A DNA stretch of 8,643 nucleotides from Propionibacteriaceae bacterium (GTDB lineage: Bacteria; Actinomycetota; Actinomycetes; Propionibacteriales; Propionibacteriaceae). Where the stretch lies: NCBI GenBank assembly GCA_021323255.1, contig JAJTCL010000100.1:1-8643 (forward strand). Direction: 5' to 3'. The notes below the pieces were generated by a model that searched no databases, was not told the DNA's origin, and was given only the letters and a program-made list of their open reading frames with translations. Positions 1 through 6,506 of the stretch are shown here, in pieces; position 1 is the first letter of the stretch; the number at the start of each line of letters is the position of its first letter. Made by a program: the position numbers and the translations under genes.

Positions 1-864
1 GGTTCTCATCTGGCTGAGACGCTCCAGGACAGGGGTCACTCAGTCCTGGCAATGACTCGACATCCTGATACCTACTCCGGTGCTGGAAAGCCGATCTTCG
101 GCGACGTCTCTGAACCTGGCAGTCTGCGGGCGGCACTCGCTGACGTCGACGCCGCCTACTACCTGGTGCACTCGCTGGCACGGCAGGACTTTGTGGAGAA
201 GGACGCTGAGGCTGCCCGATCATTCGGAATGGCAGCCGCCGCAGCGGGTCTTGAGCGATTGATCTACCTCGGTGGTCTCGGCCGGGAGGGTGCGGACCTG
301 TCGGCGCACTTGCGGTCAAGGCGAGAGGTCGAGCACCTGCTGGGAAGCGGGGGCGTACCAGTCACGACGCTGCGGGCAGCAATCATCATTGGACACGGCA
401 GCATTTCGTGGGAGATCACCCGCCAGCTCGTTGCTCACCTGCCAGCGATGGTTGTTCCCAGATGGACCACCACCCGCACCCAGCCGATCGCCTTGTACGA
501 CGTTGTTCACTACTTGGTTGAGGTGCTTGAGCTGGAGGCGGCCAAGGGGCGGGTCTTCGAGATCGGTGGACCCGATGTGCTGACCTACGCCGAGATGATG
601 CGGCGGGTAGCTCACTTGCACCATCACCGCCCGCTGCCCATGCTTGCGGTGCCGCTGCTGACTCCCCGGCTGTCGTCCTACTGGCTGTCGCTTGTCACGG
701 ATGTCGACACCGCAACTGCTCGCAATCTTGTGGACTCGATGAGCAACGAGGTGGTGGTCACCGACAATCAGATATCCGAGATCGTTCCGTCCACCCCCAT
801 GGGCTATGACGAGGCAGTTCGCGAGGCCTTCAGACAGCGCGCTGCCGCTCAAGTGAAGTCGTGA
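1..864 (+). CDS. NAD(P)-binding SDR-like protein, 5'-truncated
   Basis: The reading frame is open from the first base, so the gene begins outside the window; 287 residues are visible. The ATG at 52 is internal: the preceding in-frame residues (GSHLAETLQDRGH) are the end of a Rossmann dinucleotide-binding motif and its first helix, and the GxxGxxG part should lie just upstream. After this come GDVSEPGSL, YYLVHS at visible codons 53-58, IYLGGLG, and a C-terminal part with EIGGPDVLTYAEMM. This is the pattern of atypical short-chain dehydrogenases of the NmrA/YcF39-like NAD(P)H-binding type, some of which carry a DUF2867 domain; none is visible here. The substrate is unknown. The TGA stop overlaps the GTG start of the protease gene by 4 nt (GTGA), so the two are probably co-transcribed and translationally coupled. 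Family assignment is firm, function is not. Confidence 0.85.
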   Translation, partial: GSHLAETLQDRGHSVLAMTRHPDTYSGAGKPIFGDVSEPGSLRAALADVDAAYYLVHSLARQDFVEKDAEAARSFGMAAAAAGLERLIYLGGLGREGADLSAHLRSRREVEHLLGSGGVPVTTLRAAIIIGHGSISWEITRQLVAHLPAMVVPRWTTTRTQPIALYDVVHYLVEVLELEAAKGRVFEIGGPDVLTYAEMMRRVAHLHHHRPLPMLAVPLLTPRLSSYWLSLVTDVDTATARNLVDSMSNEVVVTDNQISEIVPSTPMGYDEAVREAFRQRAAAQVKS

Positions 865-1595
865 GCATCAGCCCGACGAAGCGGATGATGGGGCGGGTGA
901 TCGGCGCCGTCCGTCCGGTATTGATCGACAAGGTGGAACGAGATCACCGGCAATCCGGCGCGGCATTCCTGCGCCGCCGAATCGTCGTCGCGATCACACT
1001 AGCCATCGGTGCCACCCTCTTAGGCTTCTCATTCTCCGTGCGGCAAGGAGATCCGGCCTTCTACCCGTTGACCCTCGGTCTGGCTGCAACCTGGACGTTC
1101 GGCAGCTTGCTGTCCGGCCCGCTGCACTTGGGGCAGATCCTGCGCGGTGGCACGCTGCGCCGTCCGATCATTACCCCTATCGTGGTCGGGCTGCTACTGG
1201 CCGGGCTCTTCATCCTCGGCGCCCTCATTGTCCGTTCCATCCCTACGTTGGCCCGGCTTGCTGAAGACGTGCTCGGTTACGCCCGTCTGGGAAATCTGTG
1301 GATCATCCTTGTGATCACGCTGGTCAACGGCATCGCAGAGGAACTCTTCTTTCGTGGCGCGCTCTTCGCCGCCATTGGCATGTGGCACCCAGTGTTGATT
1401 TCCACAGTTCTCTACGCGTCGACGACGATTGCCGGCGGCAATCCTGTGCTGGTCTTCGCGGCCGTTGTCCTCGGCACGGTTGTGGCGCTGCAGCGCCGAG
1501 CCTCTGGCGGCATACTGGCGCCCATCCTCACCCACATCACGTGGTCGCTCAGCATGCTGTTTCTGCTGCCACCGATCTTTGCCGGGGCGGCGTGA
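861..1595 (+). CDS. CPBP-family intramembrane metalloprotease (CAAX-protease-like)
   Basis: A 244-residue polytopic membrane protein starting at GTG 861, inside the stop of the upstream gene. Hydrophobic segments lie at about residues 41-60, 66-86, 104-126, 145-157, 164-190, 196-210 and 222-240. The family's first motif is clear: EELFFRG at residues 160-166, with the glutamate pair E160-E161 and R165. A C-terminal histidine motif is present in ILTHITWS (H225). The middle motif, normally FxxxH, reads Y185-A-S-T-T189 here, so its histidine is absent. Known members (Abi/CPBP, related to Rce1) are membrane proteases or protein-modifying factors; no substrate can be inferred. The GTGA overlap with the SDR gene suggests a two-gene operon. 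The ribosome-binding site is weak, as expected for coupled translation. Catalytic activity is not certain because of the altered second motif. Confidence 0.85.
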   Translation: MSISPTKRMMGRVIGAVRPVLIDKVERDHRQSGAAFLRRRIVVAITLAIGATLLGFSFSVRQGDPAFYPLTLGLAATWTFGSLLSGPLHLGQILRGGTLRRPIITPIVVGLLLAGLFILGALIVRSIPTLARLAEDVLGYARLGNLWIILVITLVNGIAEELFFRGALFAAIGMWHPVLISTVLYASTTIAGGNPVLVFAAVVLGTVVALQRRASGGILAPILTHITWSLSMLFLLPPIFAGAA

Positions 1596-1696
1596 TCAGT
1601 CTCCGACAGGCGGCTTCGGCGGTTTCATCGTCGGCCTTGGCGCAAGCCGGTGAGCCCATTTACGGCAGGCTGTACCCAGGTTTCCCACAGCGCGGG

Positions 1697-1717
1697 CATC
1701 CCACACAGCGTGGGATG
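1697..1717. terminator. Candidate stem-loop between convergent genes
   Basis: A perfect 7-bp inverted repeat (CATCCCA, 7-nt loop, TGGGATG) lies about 100 nt after the protease gene and 38 nt after the end of the minus-strand TIGR03089 gene. No U-run follows on either strand. Its place between two converging genes favours a two-way terminator, but the stem is short and far from the protease stop. The rest of the 1596-1755 gap shows nothing else I can support. Confidence 0.3.
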
Positions 1718-1755
1718 TCGGCAGCAGTTGCCCTTGGGGACTGGTTCAGTCTTCA

Positions 1756-2454
1756 TTACGCTGTGGCTCGCTCGCTGGCGGCGATCCGGATCACCTGGTC
1801 GGAGTCTTCACCAACCACGACGACCGCTGACCCACCCGTCACCAGAGCAGTCACGATGCCGTCCCGGCAGGTGGGCCACGGATCGCCGGCCCGAACCAGA
1901 CGCCGCACGGGCGGACCATCGAGGTTGCCCAATTCGGCTTGAGTCAGGGTGCGCTCGGGATCGACCCAGGCGGTTGCGTCGGGCTCAGGTGGGTCACCGA
2001 AGTACCGGTCGGCATGGCTGCGCACCTCGGTCGCGTAGTCGCGGACGCCGTCTGGGAGCGGCTCACCGAATCCGAACCCCAGCGGGTGCAGCGCACAAGC
2101 GAAGATGTCAGCTCCTGCATGGTCCTGCCACTGGCGCCCCGTCACCGCTGCCGCCGGCAGCGAGCCGTTGGTGAGGTCAACGACCAGCCCGACCTGCCAG
2201 CAAGCCAGCTGCCAGACGGCGGTGAGCCAGTGTCCCGGTGCCTCCACCGCGAGCGGCATGCGGATCACATCACCCTCCTCGACCGCGACCTCGTCAACTA
2301 GCAAGTTGGAGGTCTTGTCCACCCAATTGCTGAAGGTCGTCGCCGAGAGTTCGGTTCGGGCACCCGACTCCAGATCGTAGAAGGTGAACAGCGGCGCAGA
2401 CCCGTTGAGCCTGACGCGTTGCCGCAGGTGCTCGGTGAGGAGGAGTGCGGTCAT
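1756..2454 (-). CDS. TIGR03089 family protein
   Basis: A 232-residue soluble protein. The N-terminal half (F-YDLESGARTELSATTFSNWVDKT-NLLVDE, residues about 24-54) followed by a -GD- and -HWLTAVWQLACWQVG- stretch (about residues 61-89) is the recognisable pattern of the actinobacterial TIGR03089 family. That family looks like the N-terminal part of AMP-binding acyl/acetyl-CoA synthetases but lacks the P-loop and adenylation core motifs, so it is unlikely to be a working synthetase. No biochemical function is known to me. The gene is divergent from manC, and its ATG is 6 nt downstream of a TACGCT box with no Shine-Dalgarno sequence in between, which suggests a leaderless mRNA. In mycobacteria a member of this family is also found close to the GDP-mannose pyrophosphorylase gene, so the linkage is old. 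Confidence 0.85.
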   Translation of the reverse strand: MTALLLTEHLRQRVRLNGSAPLFTFYDLESGARTELSATTFSNWVDKTSNLLVDEVAVEEGDVIRMPLAVEAPGHWLTAVWQLACWQVGLVVDLTNGSLPAAAVTGRQWQDHAGADIFACALHPLGFGFGEPLPDGVRDYATEVRSHADRYFGDPPEPDATAWVDPERTLTQAELGNLDGPPVRRLVRAGDPWPTCRDGIVTALVTGGSAVVVVGEDSDQVIRIAASERATA

Positions 2455-2460
2455 GGCGCC

Positions 2461-2466
2461 AGCGTA
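2461..2466 (-). promoter_or_regulatory. -10-like box of TIGR03089 gene (leaderless start)
   Basis: On the minus strand TACGCT ends 6 nt before the ATG at 2454. It fits the actinobacterial TANNNT -10 consensus. At this distance transcription would begin at or next to the start codon. The 6-nt gap (GGCGCC) contains no ribosome-binding site. No good -35 hexamer is visible. Confidence 0.5.
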
Positions 2467-2472
2467 AGAGCA

Positions 2473-2491
2473 GCGGGCGGCGACCGCCCGC
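2473..2491. promoter_or_regulatory. Palindrome shared by the TIGR03089 and manC promoters
   Basis: GCGGGCGG, 3-nt spacer CGA, then CCGCCCGC: a perfect 8-bp inverted repeat centred at 2482. It covers the positions where the -35 elements of both divergent promoters should lie, so a dimeric regulator bound here could act on both genes. It is made only of G and C outside the spacer, which makes a chance match more likely in this genome. No regulator family is suggested by the sequence. Confidence 0.35.
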
Positions 2492-2502
2492 CCGGACGCC
2501 GC

Positions 2503-2508
2503 TACCCT
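2503..2508 (+). promoter_or_regulatory. -10-like box of manC (leaderless start)
   Basis: TACCCT (TANNNT) ends 6 nt before the manC ATG at 2515. The intervening bases TTCCGC carry no purine-rich ribosome-binding site. The arrangement matches the divergent gene and fits a leaderless transcript beginning at the ATG. No convincing -35 element is visible. Confidence 0.5.
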
Positions 2509-2514
2509 TTCCGC

Positions 2515-3594
2515 ATGCGCTACGTGTTGATCATGGCTGGTGGATCAGGAAAGCGGCTCTGGCCACTGTCGCGGCACAACATGCCCAAGCAGCTGTTGCG
2601 AGTAGTCGGCGACAAGAGCCTGCTGCGGCTCGCGTACGAACGCTTAGCAGGCATCGTCCCGCCTGACCACGTGCTGGTCTGCACGGGTGCCGACTACGCC
2701 GATGTCGTTGCCGCCGAGCTTCCGGAGATCAAACCGGCGAACATTCTCGGCGAACCGGAGGGTCGTGACTCGCTGAATGCGGTGGCCTGGCCGGCAGCAG
2801 TACTGGCTGCGCGTGATCCTGATGCGGTCGTTGCGGTTGTCACCGCAGATCACATCATGCATCCGATCTCGGCGTTCCAGAGCGCGGTGTTGGAAGGCTT
2901 CGAGGTGGCTGAGAGTGAGGAGGACTTCCTGGTGACGTTCGGGATAGTGCCCACCGCGCCGCACACCGGTTATGGCTATCTGCGGCGGGGTGAAACGCTG
3001 CCGGGTCACCCAGAGGCTTTTTCGGTGGCGGAGTTCAAGGAGAAACCCGATCGCCCGACTGCCGAGGAGTATCTGGCCTCTGGCGAGTACTGGTGGAACT
3101 CCGGCATGTTCGTCTGGCGTGCCCGTACCTTGCTTGATCAGCTGAACCTGCTGCAGCCGAAGACCCACGATGCGGTCGTTGAGCTGGCCGCTGCGCCTTA
3201 CCGGCTCTCGGAGATCTATCCGGAGTTGCTCAAGATCAGCGTTGACTACGCCGTGATGGAGCCCGTCTCGCGGGGCGAGGGGAGTGCCCGCGTTGTCGCG
3301 GTTCGGCTGCCGATCACCTGGCACGACGTCGGCGGTTTCGCAGCGCTCGGCGAGCAACTGCCGCGCGACGAATACGGAAATGCCACCCATGGTGTCGCGG
3401 TACTTGTCGACGCCCGGGACAACCTGGTGATCAACAATGCCGAGAACGGGCGGGTCGTTGCCGCTGTCGGGCTCAGCGACACCGTGATCGTGCAAACTCC
3501 GCAGATCACTCTTGTTTGCCCGATCTCGGAGGCGGAACGGATCAAGGAGCTAGTGGCCGAAGTCACCACCCGGTTGGGCGGCAGCTATGCATAA
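2515..3594 (+). CDS. manC: Mannose-1-phosphate guanylyltransferase (GDP-mannose pyrophosphorylase)
   Basis: The enzyme joins mannose-1-phosphate and GTP to give GDP-mannose and pyrophosphate in the cytoplasm, supplying mannose for envelope glycans and lipoglycans. The 359-residue nucleotidyltransferase shows the signature loop GGSGKRLWPLSR at residues 9-20, PKQ at 24-26, EPEGRDS at 80-86, TADH at 110-113, TGYGY at 151-155, the FKEKP sugar-phosphate motif at 174-178, WNSGMFVW at 194-201, DYAVME at 244-249 and WHDVGG at 269-274. There is no C-terminal mannose-6-phosphate isomerase domain, so it is the monofunctional form, like mycobacterial ManB (Rv3264c type, also near 359 residues). The frame stays open further upstream to ATG 2419, but that start would overlap the divergent gene and add 32 residues outside the family. 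The start at 2515 places the nucleotide-binding loop correctly and follows a -10-like box. Confidence 0.93.
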   Translation: MRYVLIMAGGSGKRLWPLSRHNMPKQLLRVVGDKSLLRLAYERLAGIVPPDHVLVCTGADYADVVAAELPEIKPANILGEPEGRDSLNAVAWPAAVLAARDPDAVVAVVTADHIMHPISAFQSAVLEGFEVAESEEDFLVTFGIVPTAPHTGYGYLRRGETLPGHPEAFSVAEFKEKPDRPTAEEYLASGEYWWNSGMFVWRARTLLDQLNLLQPKTHDAVVELAAAPYRLSEIYPELLKISVDYAVMEPVSRGEGSARVVAVRLPITWHDVGGFAALGEQLPRDEYGNATHGVAVLVDARDNLVINNAENGRVVAAVGLSDTVIVQTPQITLVCPISEAERIKELVAEVTTRLGGSYA

Positions 3595-3604
3595 CCCGTC
3601 CGAC

Positions 3605-3647
3605 TTGTCAGCGTGATAGTCGCTCTGACGACCGCCGGCGCTGACAA
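3605..3647. terminator. Two-way terminator between manC and DUF3105 gene
   Basis: TTGTCAGCG at 3605-3613 and CGCTGACAA at 3639-3647 form a perfect 9-bp inverted repeat. A small inner stem (GTCG 3619-3622 with CGAC 3629-3632) lies in the loop. It begins 10 nt after the manC stop and ends 18 nt after the DUF3105 stop, so it is well placed to end both converging transcripts. A second short palindrome, CTCGGA-GT-TCCGAG at 3648-3661, lies between it and the DUF3105 stop. No U-run is present, as is common in GC-rich genomes. Confidence 0.55.
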
Positions 3648-3665
3648 CTCGGAGTTCCGAGCGGG

Positions 3666-4448
3666 TCAGGCGCCGTTCGGCTCCGGCGAGTTGGCGGTCG
3701 GGTACTTGGCCATGAAGTCTTTGATGGCGGCACCGCTGACGTTGATACAGGCCTGACGGACACCTCTTTGTTGGGTGACATCGGCGGGATTATTCGGGTC
3801 CGCCGTCCAACGGGTGATCACGACGTTCTTACCAGCCGGGAAGCCATCACCATCAGCCTCGGACCAGGGTGCTGCAATGAACTTGTCTGCCGGGTTGTAG
3901 TCGTCGCTGCCGAACGTCTTGGAGATCCGCTCCAGGTTCTGGATCTGCTCATCCGGGGCGTCGGCGCGATACCAGACCACGGTGTAGCCGTGCTCCAGGT
4001 TATGCACCAAGGTCTCCACCGCAGGTCGATCAGCCTCGGCGTAGAAATGCTTGGTGAACGGCGCTGGACTGGCGTAGTGGCTGCCTGAGTCGGGTGGAGT
4101 CTGGGCGTAGGGGACCTTGCTGCCGTCCTGAACGTGATCTTGGCTGCCGGTAGCCTCATTCTCAGCAACCGGGTCGCAACCTGCGGCGGCAAGATTGGTG
4201 CCGAGGTCCTCGATCGTCGCGTTCCGAGCGCGGTAGTCGTCGACGAAGAGGTAGACCGGGTAAGCCAACAGCGCCAACGCGAGCACGATGCAGATCACCA
4301 GCAGCCGGATCGTCCGGGTACGCTGCTCCTTCTTCCGAGCGCTTTCGAGGGACGCCAGCTTGTCGCGACGACTCTGTGGCGAGGACGTCGCCCTCCTGGA
4401 AGTACCGCCCTTGGGCGCCGTCTTCTCCTCGCTCTTGGCTTTCGCCAC
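3666..4448 (-). CDS. DUF3105 membrane-anchored extracytoplasmic protein
   Basis: 260 residues from GTG 4448. The start is set by an AGGAG ribosome-binding site 7 nt upstream; an in-frame TTG at 4475 would lie inside cofE and has no such site. The N-terminus (about 45 residues) is rich in Lys, Arg, Ser and Thr and cytoplasmic. One membrane segment follows at about residues 46-68. The rest should face outside and carries the DUF3105 hallmarks: PPDSGSHY at 118-125 and LVHNLEHGY at about 147-155, with two histidines and a glutamate that could bind metal. Two cysteines, near residues 91 and 234, could form a disulfide. The function of DUF3105 proteins is unknown. The gene is the last of the cofD-cofE operon, 10 nt after the cofE stop, so it is probably expressed with F420 synthesis, although a shared role is not shown. 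Confidence 0.88.
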   Translation of the reverse strand: MAKAKSEEKTAPKGGTSRRATSSPQSRRDKLASLESARKKEQRTRTIRLLVICIVLALALLAYPVYLFVDDYRARNATIEDLGTNLAAAGCDPVAENEATGSQDHVQDGSKVPYAQTPPDSGSHYASPAPFTKHFYAEADRPAVETLVHNLEHGYTVVWYRADAPDEQIQNLERISKTFGSDDYNPADKFIAAPWSEADGDGFPAGKNVVITRWTADPNNPADVTQQRGVRQACINVSGAAIKDFMAKYPTANSPEPNGA

Positions 4449-4455
4449 CTGGTTG

Positions 4456-4460
4456 CTCCT
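4456..4460 (-). promoter_or_regulatory. Ribosome-binding site deciding the DUF3105 start
   Basis: AGGAG on the minus strand, 7 nt before GTG 4448. It abuts the cofE stop codon TAG at 4459-4461, so ribosomes ending cofE are already at the initiation site of the next gene. Confidence 0.75.
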
Positions 4461-5436
4461 ACCGATCCGTCTCAAGGAGTCGCGAGTCTATCTCGGTCCG
4501 CTGAGGGTGATCTGTCAGTAAGTCGACAGACATCATGGCACGCAGCAGGTCTGCGGCTGCTTGACCTAGCGTGGTCCCGGCCAGAAGCCGGGATGTTCGT
4601 TCCGCGGGCTCCAGCGCGACCAGTTCTTCATAGCGATGGTGCTGCCCCGTGGCGGCCAGCGCCGCGGCCAGCACGGCCTCCTGACTGCCGAAGCCAAACA
4701 TGTCCTTGGCCGGATCCCTCAGCAGCTCACGCGCAACTGATTCAGTCTGCCCCAGCAACTGGCCAAGGCCGCGCACCACGGCGACCGGACGACCGCGCAG
4801 CTTGCCCTTCACCAGGTCGGCCGCTGCGGCCAACTCGTCGCCGACGGCCGTCACCGTCACCTGGAGCTCGTTTCCGTACGCGTCCCGGGCACCTGCATAG
4901 TCTGCAAGGGCTGCGACGCCGGAAACACCGATGGCGTGATCGGTCTGGCCGATTCGCCACGGCCGTCCGGCGGTGTCGGAAATGATGACTCCCAGCCGAA
5001 GCCCGGTCGCGGCTGACAGCTGTTCCCGGAGGGCGGCTGCGCTCCCGTCCGGGTCCCGCGGCAGCAGCAGGATGAAGTCCGGCGAAAGGTTGGACCTGTC
5101 GATGCCGGCCGCGGCGATGGTCAGGCCGCGGTGGGTGCGAACGATGCGGGTCTCTCCGCGGCGGGCAACGGTGCGCTCGGTCTCGGAGGTGATCAGCTCA
5201 TCACGCCGCGACGCCGGCTCGATGCAACCCTCGGCCTTGCTGACGATCTTGGATGTGACGACGACGATGTCGCCGTCCCGGAGTGGCCCGAGCGGGTCTG
5301 CGTCCACCGCCGCCAGGATCGCCGTCGCAAGATCAGTGCCGGCGGCCACTTCCCCGATTCCACCAGGGGCGAAGATCACGATCACCGACGAATCCCGAGT
5401 CAGTGTCGGATGATCTGCTCCGGCACCGGCGATCAT
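4459..5436 (-). CDS. cofE: Coenzyme F420-0:L-glutamate ligase, stand-alone (no nitroreductase domain)
   Basis: CofE adds L-glutamate residues to F420-0 using GTP, making the polyglutamate tail of F420. Family motifs are present: GIGEV at residues 26-30, VVTSKIVSKAEG at 59-70, AAGIDRSN at 109-116, LLPRDPDG at 124-131, SDTAGRPWRIGQTDHAIG at 153-170, DYAGARDAYGNEL at 179-191 and LVKGKLRGRPVAVVRG at 208-223. The ligase domain ends near residue 245. Mycobacterial FbiB (about 448 residues) continues into an FMN-binding nitroreductase-like domain after a DMFxxGxxEA linker. Here the linker is kept (DMFGFGSQEA, 245-254), but the protein ends at 325 with about 70 residues that do not resemble that domain. 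The ATG overlaps the cofD stop (ATGA), which indicates translational coupling. The gene is also close to DUF3105 downstream. Confidence 0.92.
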   Translation of the reverse strand: MIAGAGADHPTLTRDSSVIVIFAPGGIGEVAAGTDLATAILAAVDADPLGPLRDGDIVVVTSKIVSKAEGCIEPASRRDELITSETERTVARRGETRIVRTHRGLTIAAAGIDRSNLSPDFILLLPRDPDGSAAALREQLSAATGLRLGVIISDTAGRPWRIGQTDHAIGVSGVAALADYAGARDAYGNELQVTVTAVGDELAAAADLVKGKLRGRPVAVVRGLGQLLGQTESVARELLRDPAKDMFGFGSQEAVLAAALAATGQHHRYEELVALEPAERTSRLLAGTTLGQAAADLLRAMMSVDLLTDHPQRTEIDSRLLETDR

Positions 5437-6410
5437 GACGTGGCTGACTTGATCGCGTACCTGATGAAGGCAGCCGTGCTCGCCGGATCTCGCATCAGCA
5501 GATCAGTGACGACGGCCAGCAACCCGCCCTGCTGGACACGGTCGGCGGAGGAGGTGTCGGCGCTATCCATTGCCCAGGCGTCCAAGACACCGCCGCGCGA
5601 CCGGGCGCCGTAGTGCAGGCCGACGGCCGCAGCGTCGACCTCCACGCCGATGGCGGGTAGCAGCCGGTGAGCCATCCCCAGCACAGGAGCACCACCGAGG
5701 ATGCCGGCGAATCCGACGACGAGGGCCGGCGCATGCTGCACCGCGTCGCGCAAGCCTGGGACAGCAAGGATGGGACCGATAGAGACCACCGGGTTGCTCG
5801 GCGCCAGCAGGATCAGGTCGGCCCCTTGGATTGCCTCAATGACCCCAGGCGCGGGACGGGCGGTCTCGATCCCCAGCAACGTCACGCCTCGGGCGTCAGG
5901 GGCTGCTTGAAGGCGCACCCAGTACTCCTGGAAGTGCACAGCTCGCACCTGACCTGGCGCCTCGGAATCTGCAATCGTCACATGCGTCTCCACCCGATCA
6001 TCTGTCATCGGGAGCAGGCGGAGCCTTGCGTCGCTGGCCAGCCAGCGGGAGCACAGTGCCGTGGTCACCTCCGAGAGCGGATAACCGGCGTCGAGCATCT
6101 GGGTCCGAACCAGATGGGTGCCCACATCGCGATCGCCGAGGGAGAACCAGGTCGGCTCGGCGCCGTAGCAGGCCAGCTCCTCCATCACCCGCCAGCTCTC
6201 GTCGTCACGCCCCCAACCGCGTCCCGAGTCCGCGCCACCGCCGAGGGTGTACATGATCGTGTCGAGGTCTGGGCAGATCCGTAAACCATGCAGGGTGATG
6301 TCGTCAGCAGTATTGGCAATCACGGCGAGTTCGGCCGTCGGGTAGGCCCGGCGCACCCCGAGCACGAACTTCGAGCCGCCGACTCCGCCGGCCAAGATCA
6401 CGATCTGCAC
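5433..6410 (-). CDS. cofD: 2-phospho-L-lactate (phosphoenolpyruvyl) transferase of F420 synthesis
   Basis: CofD/FbiA transfers the lactyl or enolpyruvyl phosphate group from the GDP-activated donor to the deazaflavin FO, giving F420-0 or dehydro-F420-0. In mycobacteria the donor is enolpyruvyl-diphospho-5'-guanosine. The 325-residue protein matches actinobacterial FbiA throughout: LAGGVGGSKF at residues 6-15, NTADDITLHGLRICPDLDT and MYTLGGGAD in the FO-binding half, RGWGRDDESW, WFSLGDRDVGTHLVRTQML, then APSNPVVSIGPILAVPGL in the nucleotide-side half and VGLHYGAR near the end. The start is GTG 6410, which puts the glycine-rich loop at the usual distance from the N-terminus; an ATG 16 nt upstream is out of frame. 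It is the first gene of the cofD-cofE-DUF3105 operon. Upstream a TAATGG element 12 nt before the start is the only -10-like sequence seen, and it is weak. Confidence 0.94.
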   Translation of the reverse strand: MQIVILAGGVGGSKFVLGVRRAYPTAELAVIANTADDITLHGLRICPDLDTIMYTLGGGADSGRGWGRDDESWRVMEELACYGAEPTWFSLGDRDVGTHLVRTQMLDAGYPLSEVTTALCSRWLASDARLRLLPMTDDRVETHVTIADSEAPGQVRAVHFQEYWVRLQAAPDARGVTLLGIETARPAPGVIEAIQGADLILLAPSNPVVSIGPILAVPGLRDAVQHAPALVVGFAGILGGAPVLGMAHRLLPAIGVEVDAAAVGLHYGARSRGGVLDAWAMDSADTSSADRVQQGGLLAVVTDLLMRDPASTAAFIRYAIKSATS

Positions 6411-6493
6411 CGCACCAGTGTTCCATTAGCGCCAGATTCCAACGCTGGCAGAGAAGTTCTTGCCGGTCGGCCTCGGGGTAGGGCCAGTGTGGC

Positions 6494-6499
6494 TACGCT
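6494..6499 (+). promoter_or_regulatory. -10-like box of the membrane protein gene (leaderless start)
   Basis: TACGCT, identical to the box before the TIGR03089 gene, ends 7 nt before GTG 6507. This spacing puts the transcription start at or next to the GTG. It lies in the 96-bp gap between the divergent cofD and membrane-protein genes. No clear -35 hexamer is visible. Confidence 0.45.
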
Positions 6500-6506
6500 G
6501 AAAGTT

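Noticed and set aside
1298..2174. Overlapping plus-strand frames across the end of the protease and the TIGR03089 gene
   Set aside because: The translations are Arg/Pro/Ser-rich shadow products. The protease (+) and TIGR03089 (-) assignments explain the region.
2419..2514. N-terminal extension of manC to ATG 2419
   Set aside because: It would overlap the TIGR03089 start and add 32 residues before the nucleotide-binding loop. The family starts at MRYVLIMAGG.
2644..3495. 283-codon minus-strand open frame inside manC
   Set aside because: It lies wholly within manC, whose motifs run through the region, and its translation is Arg/His-rich without any recognisable domain.
6431..6449. GCCAG-N9-CTGGC inverted repeat in the cofD upstream gap
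   Set aside because: Five-base arms with a wide spacer are expected by chance, and no regulator or second copy supports it.
6288..6506. Longer start for the membrane protein at ATG 6288
   Set aside because: This part lies over the cofD N-terminus on the other strand and encodes no membrane or family-like sequence.
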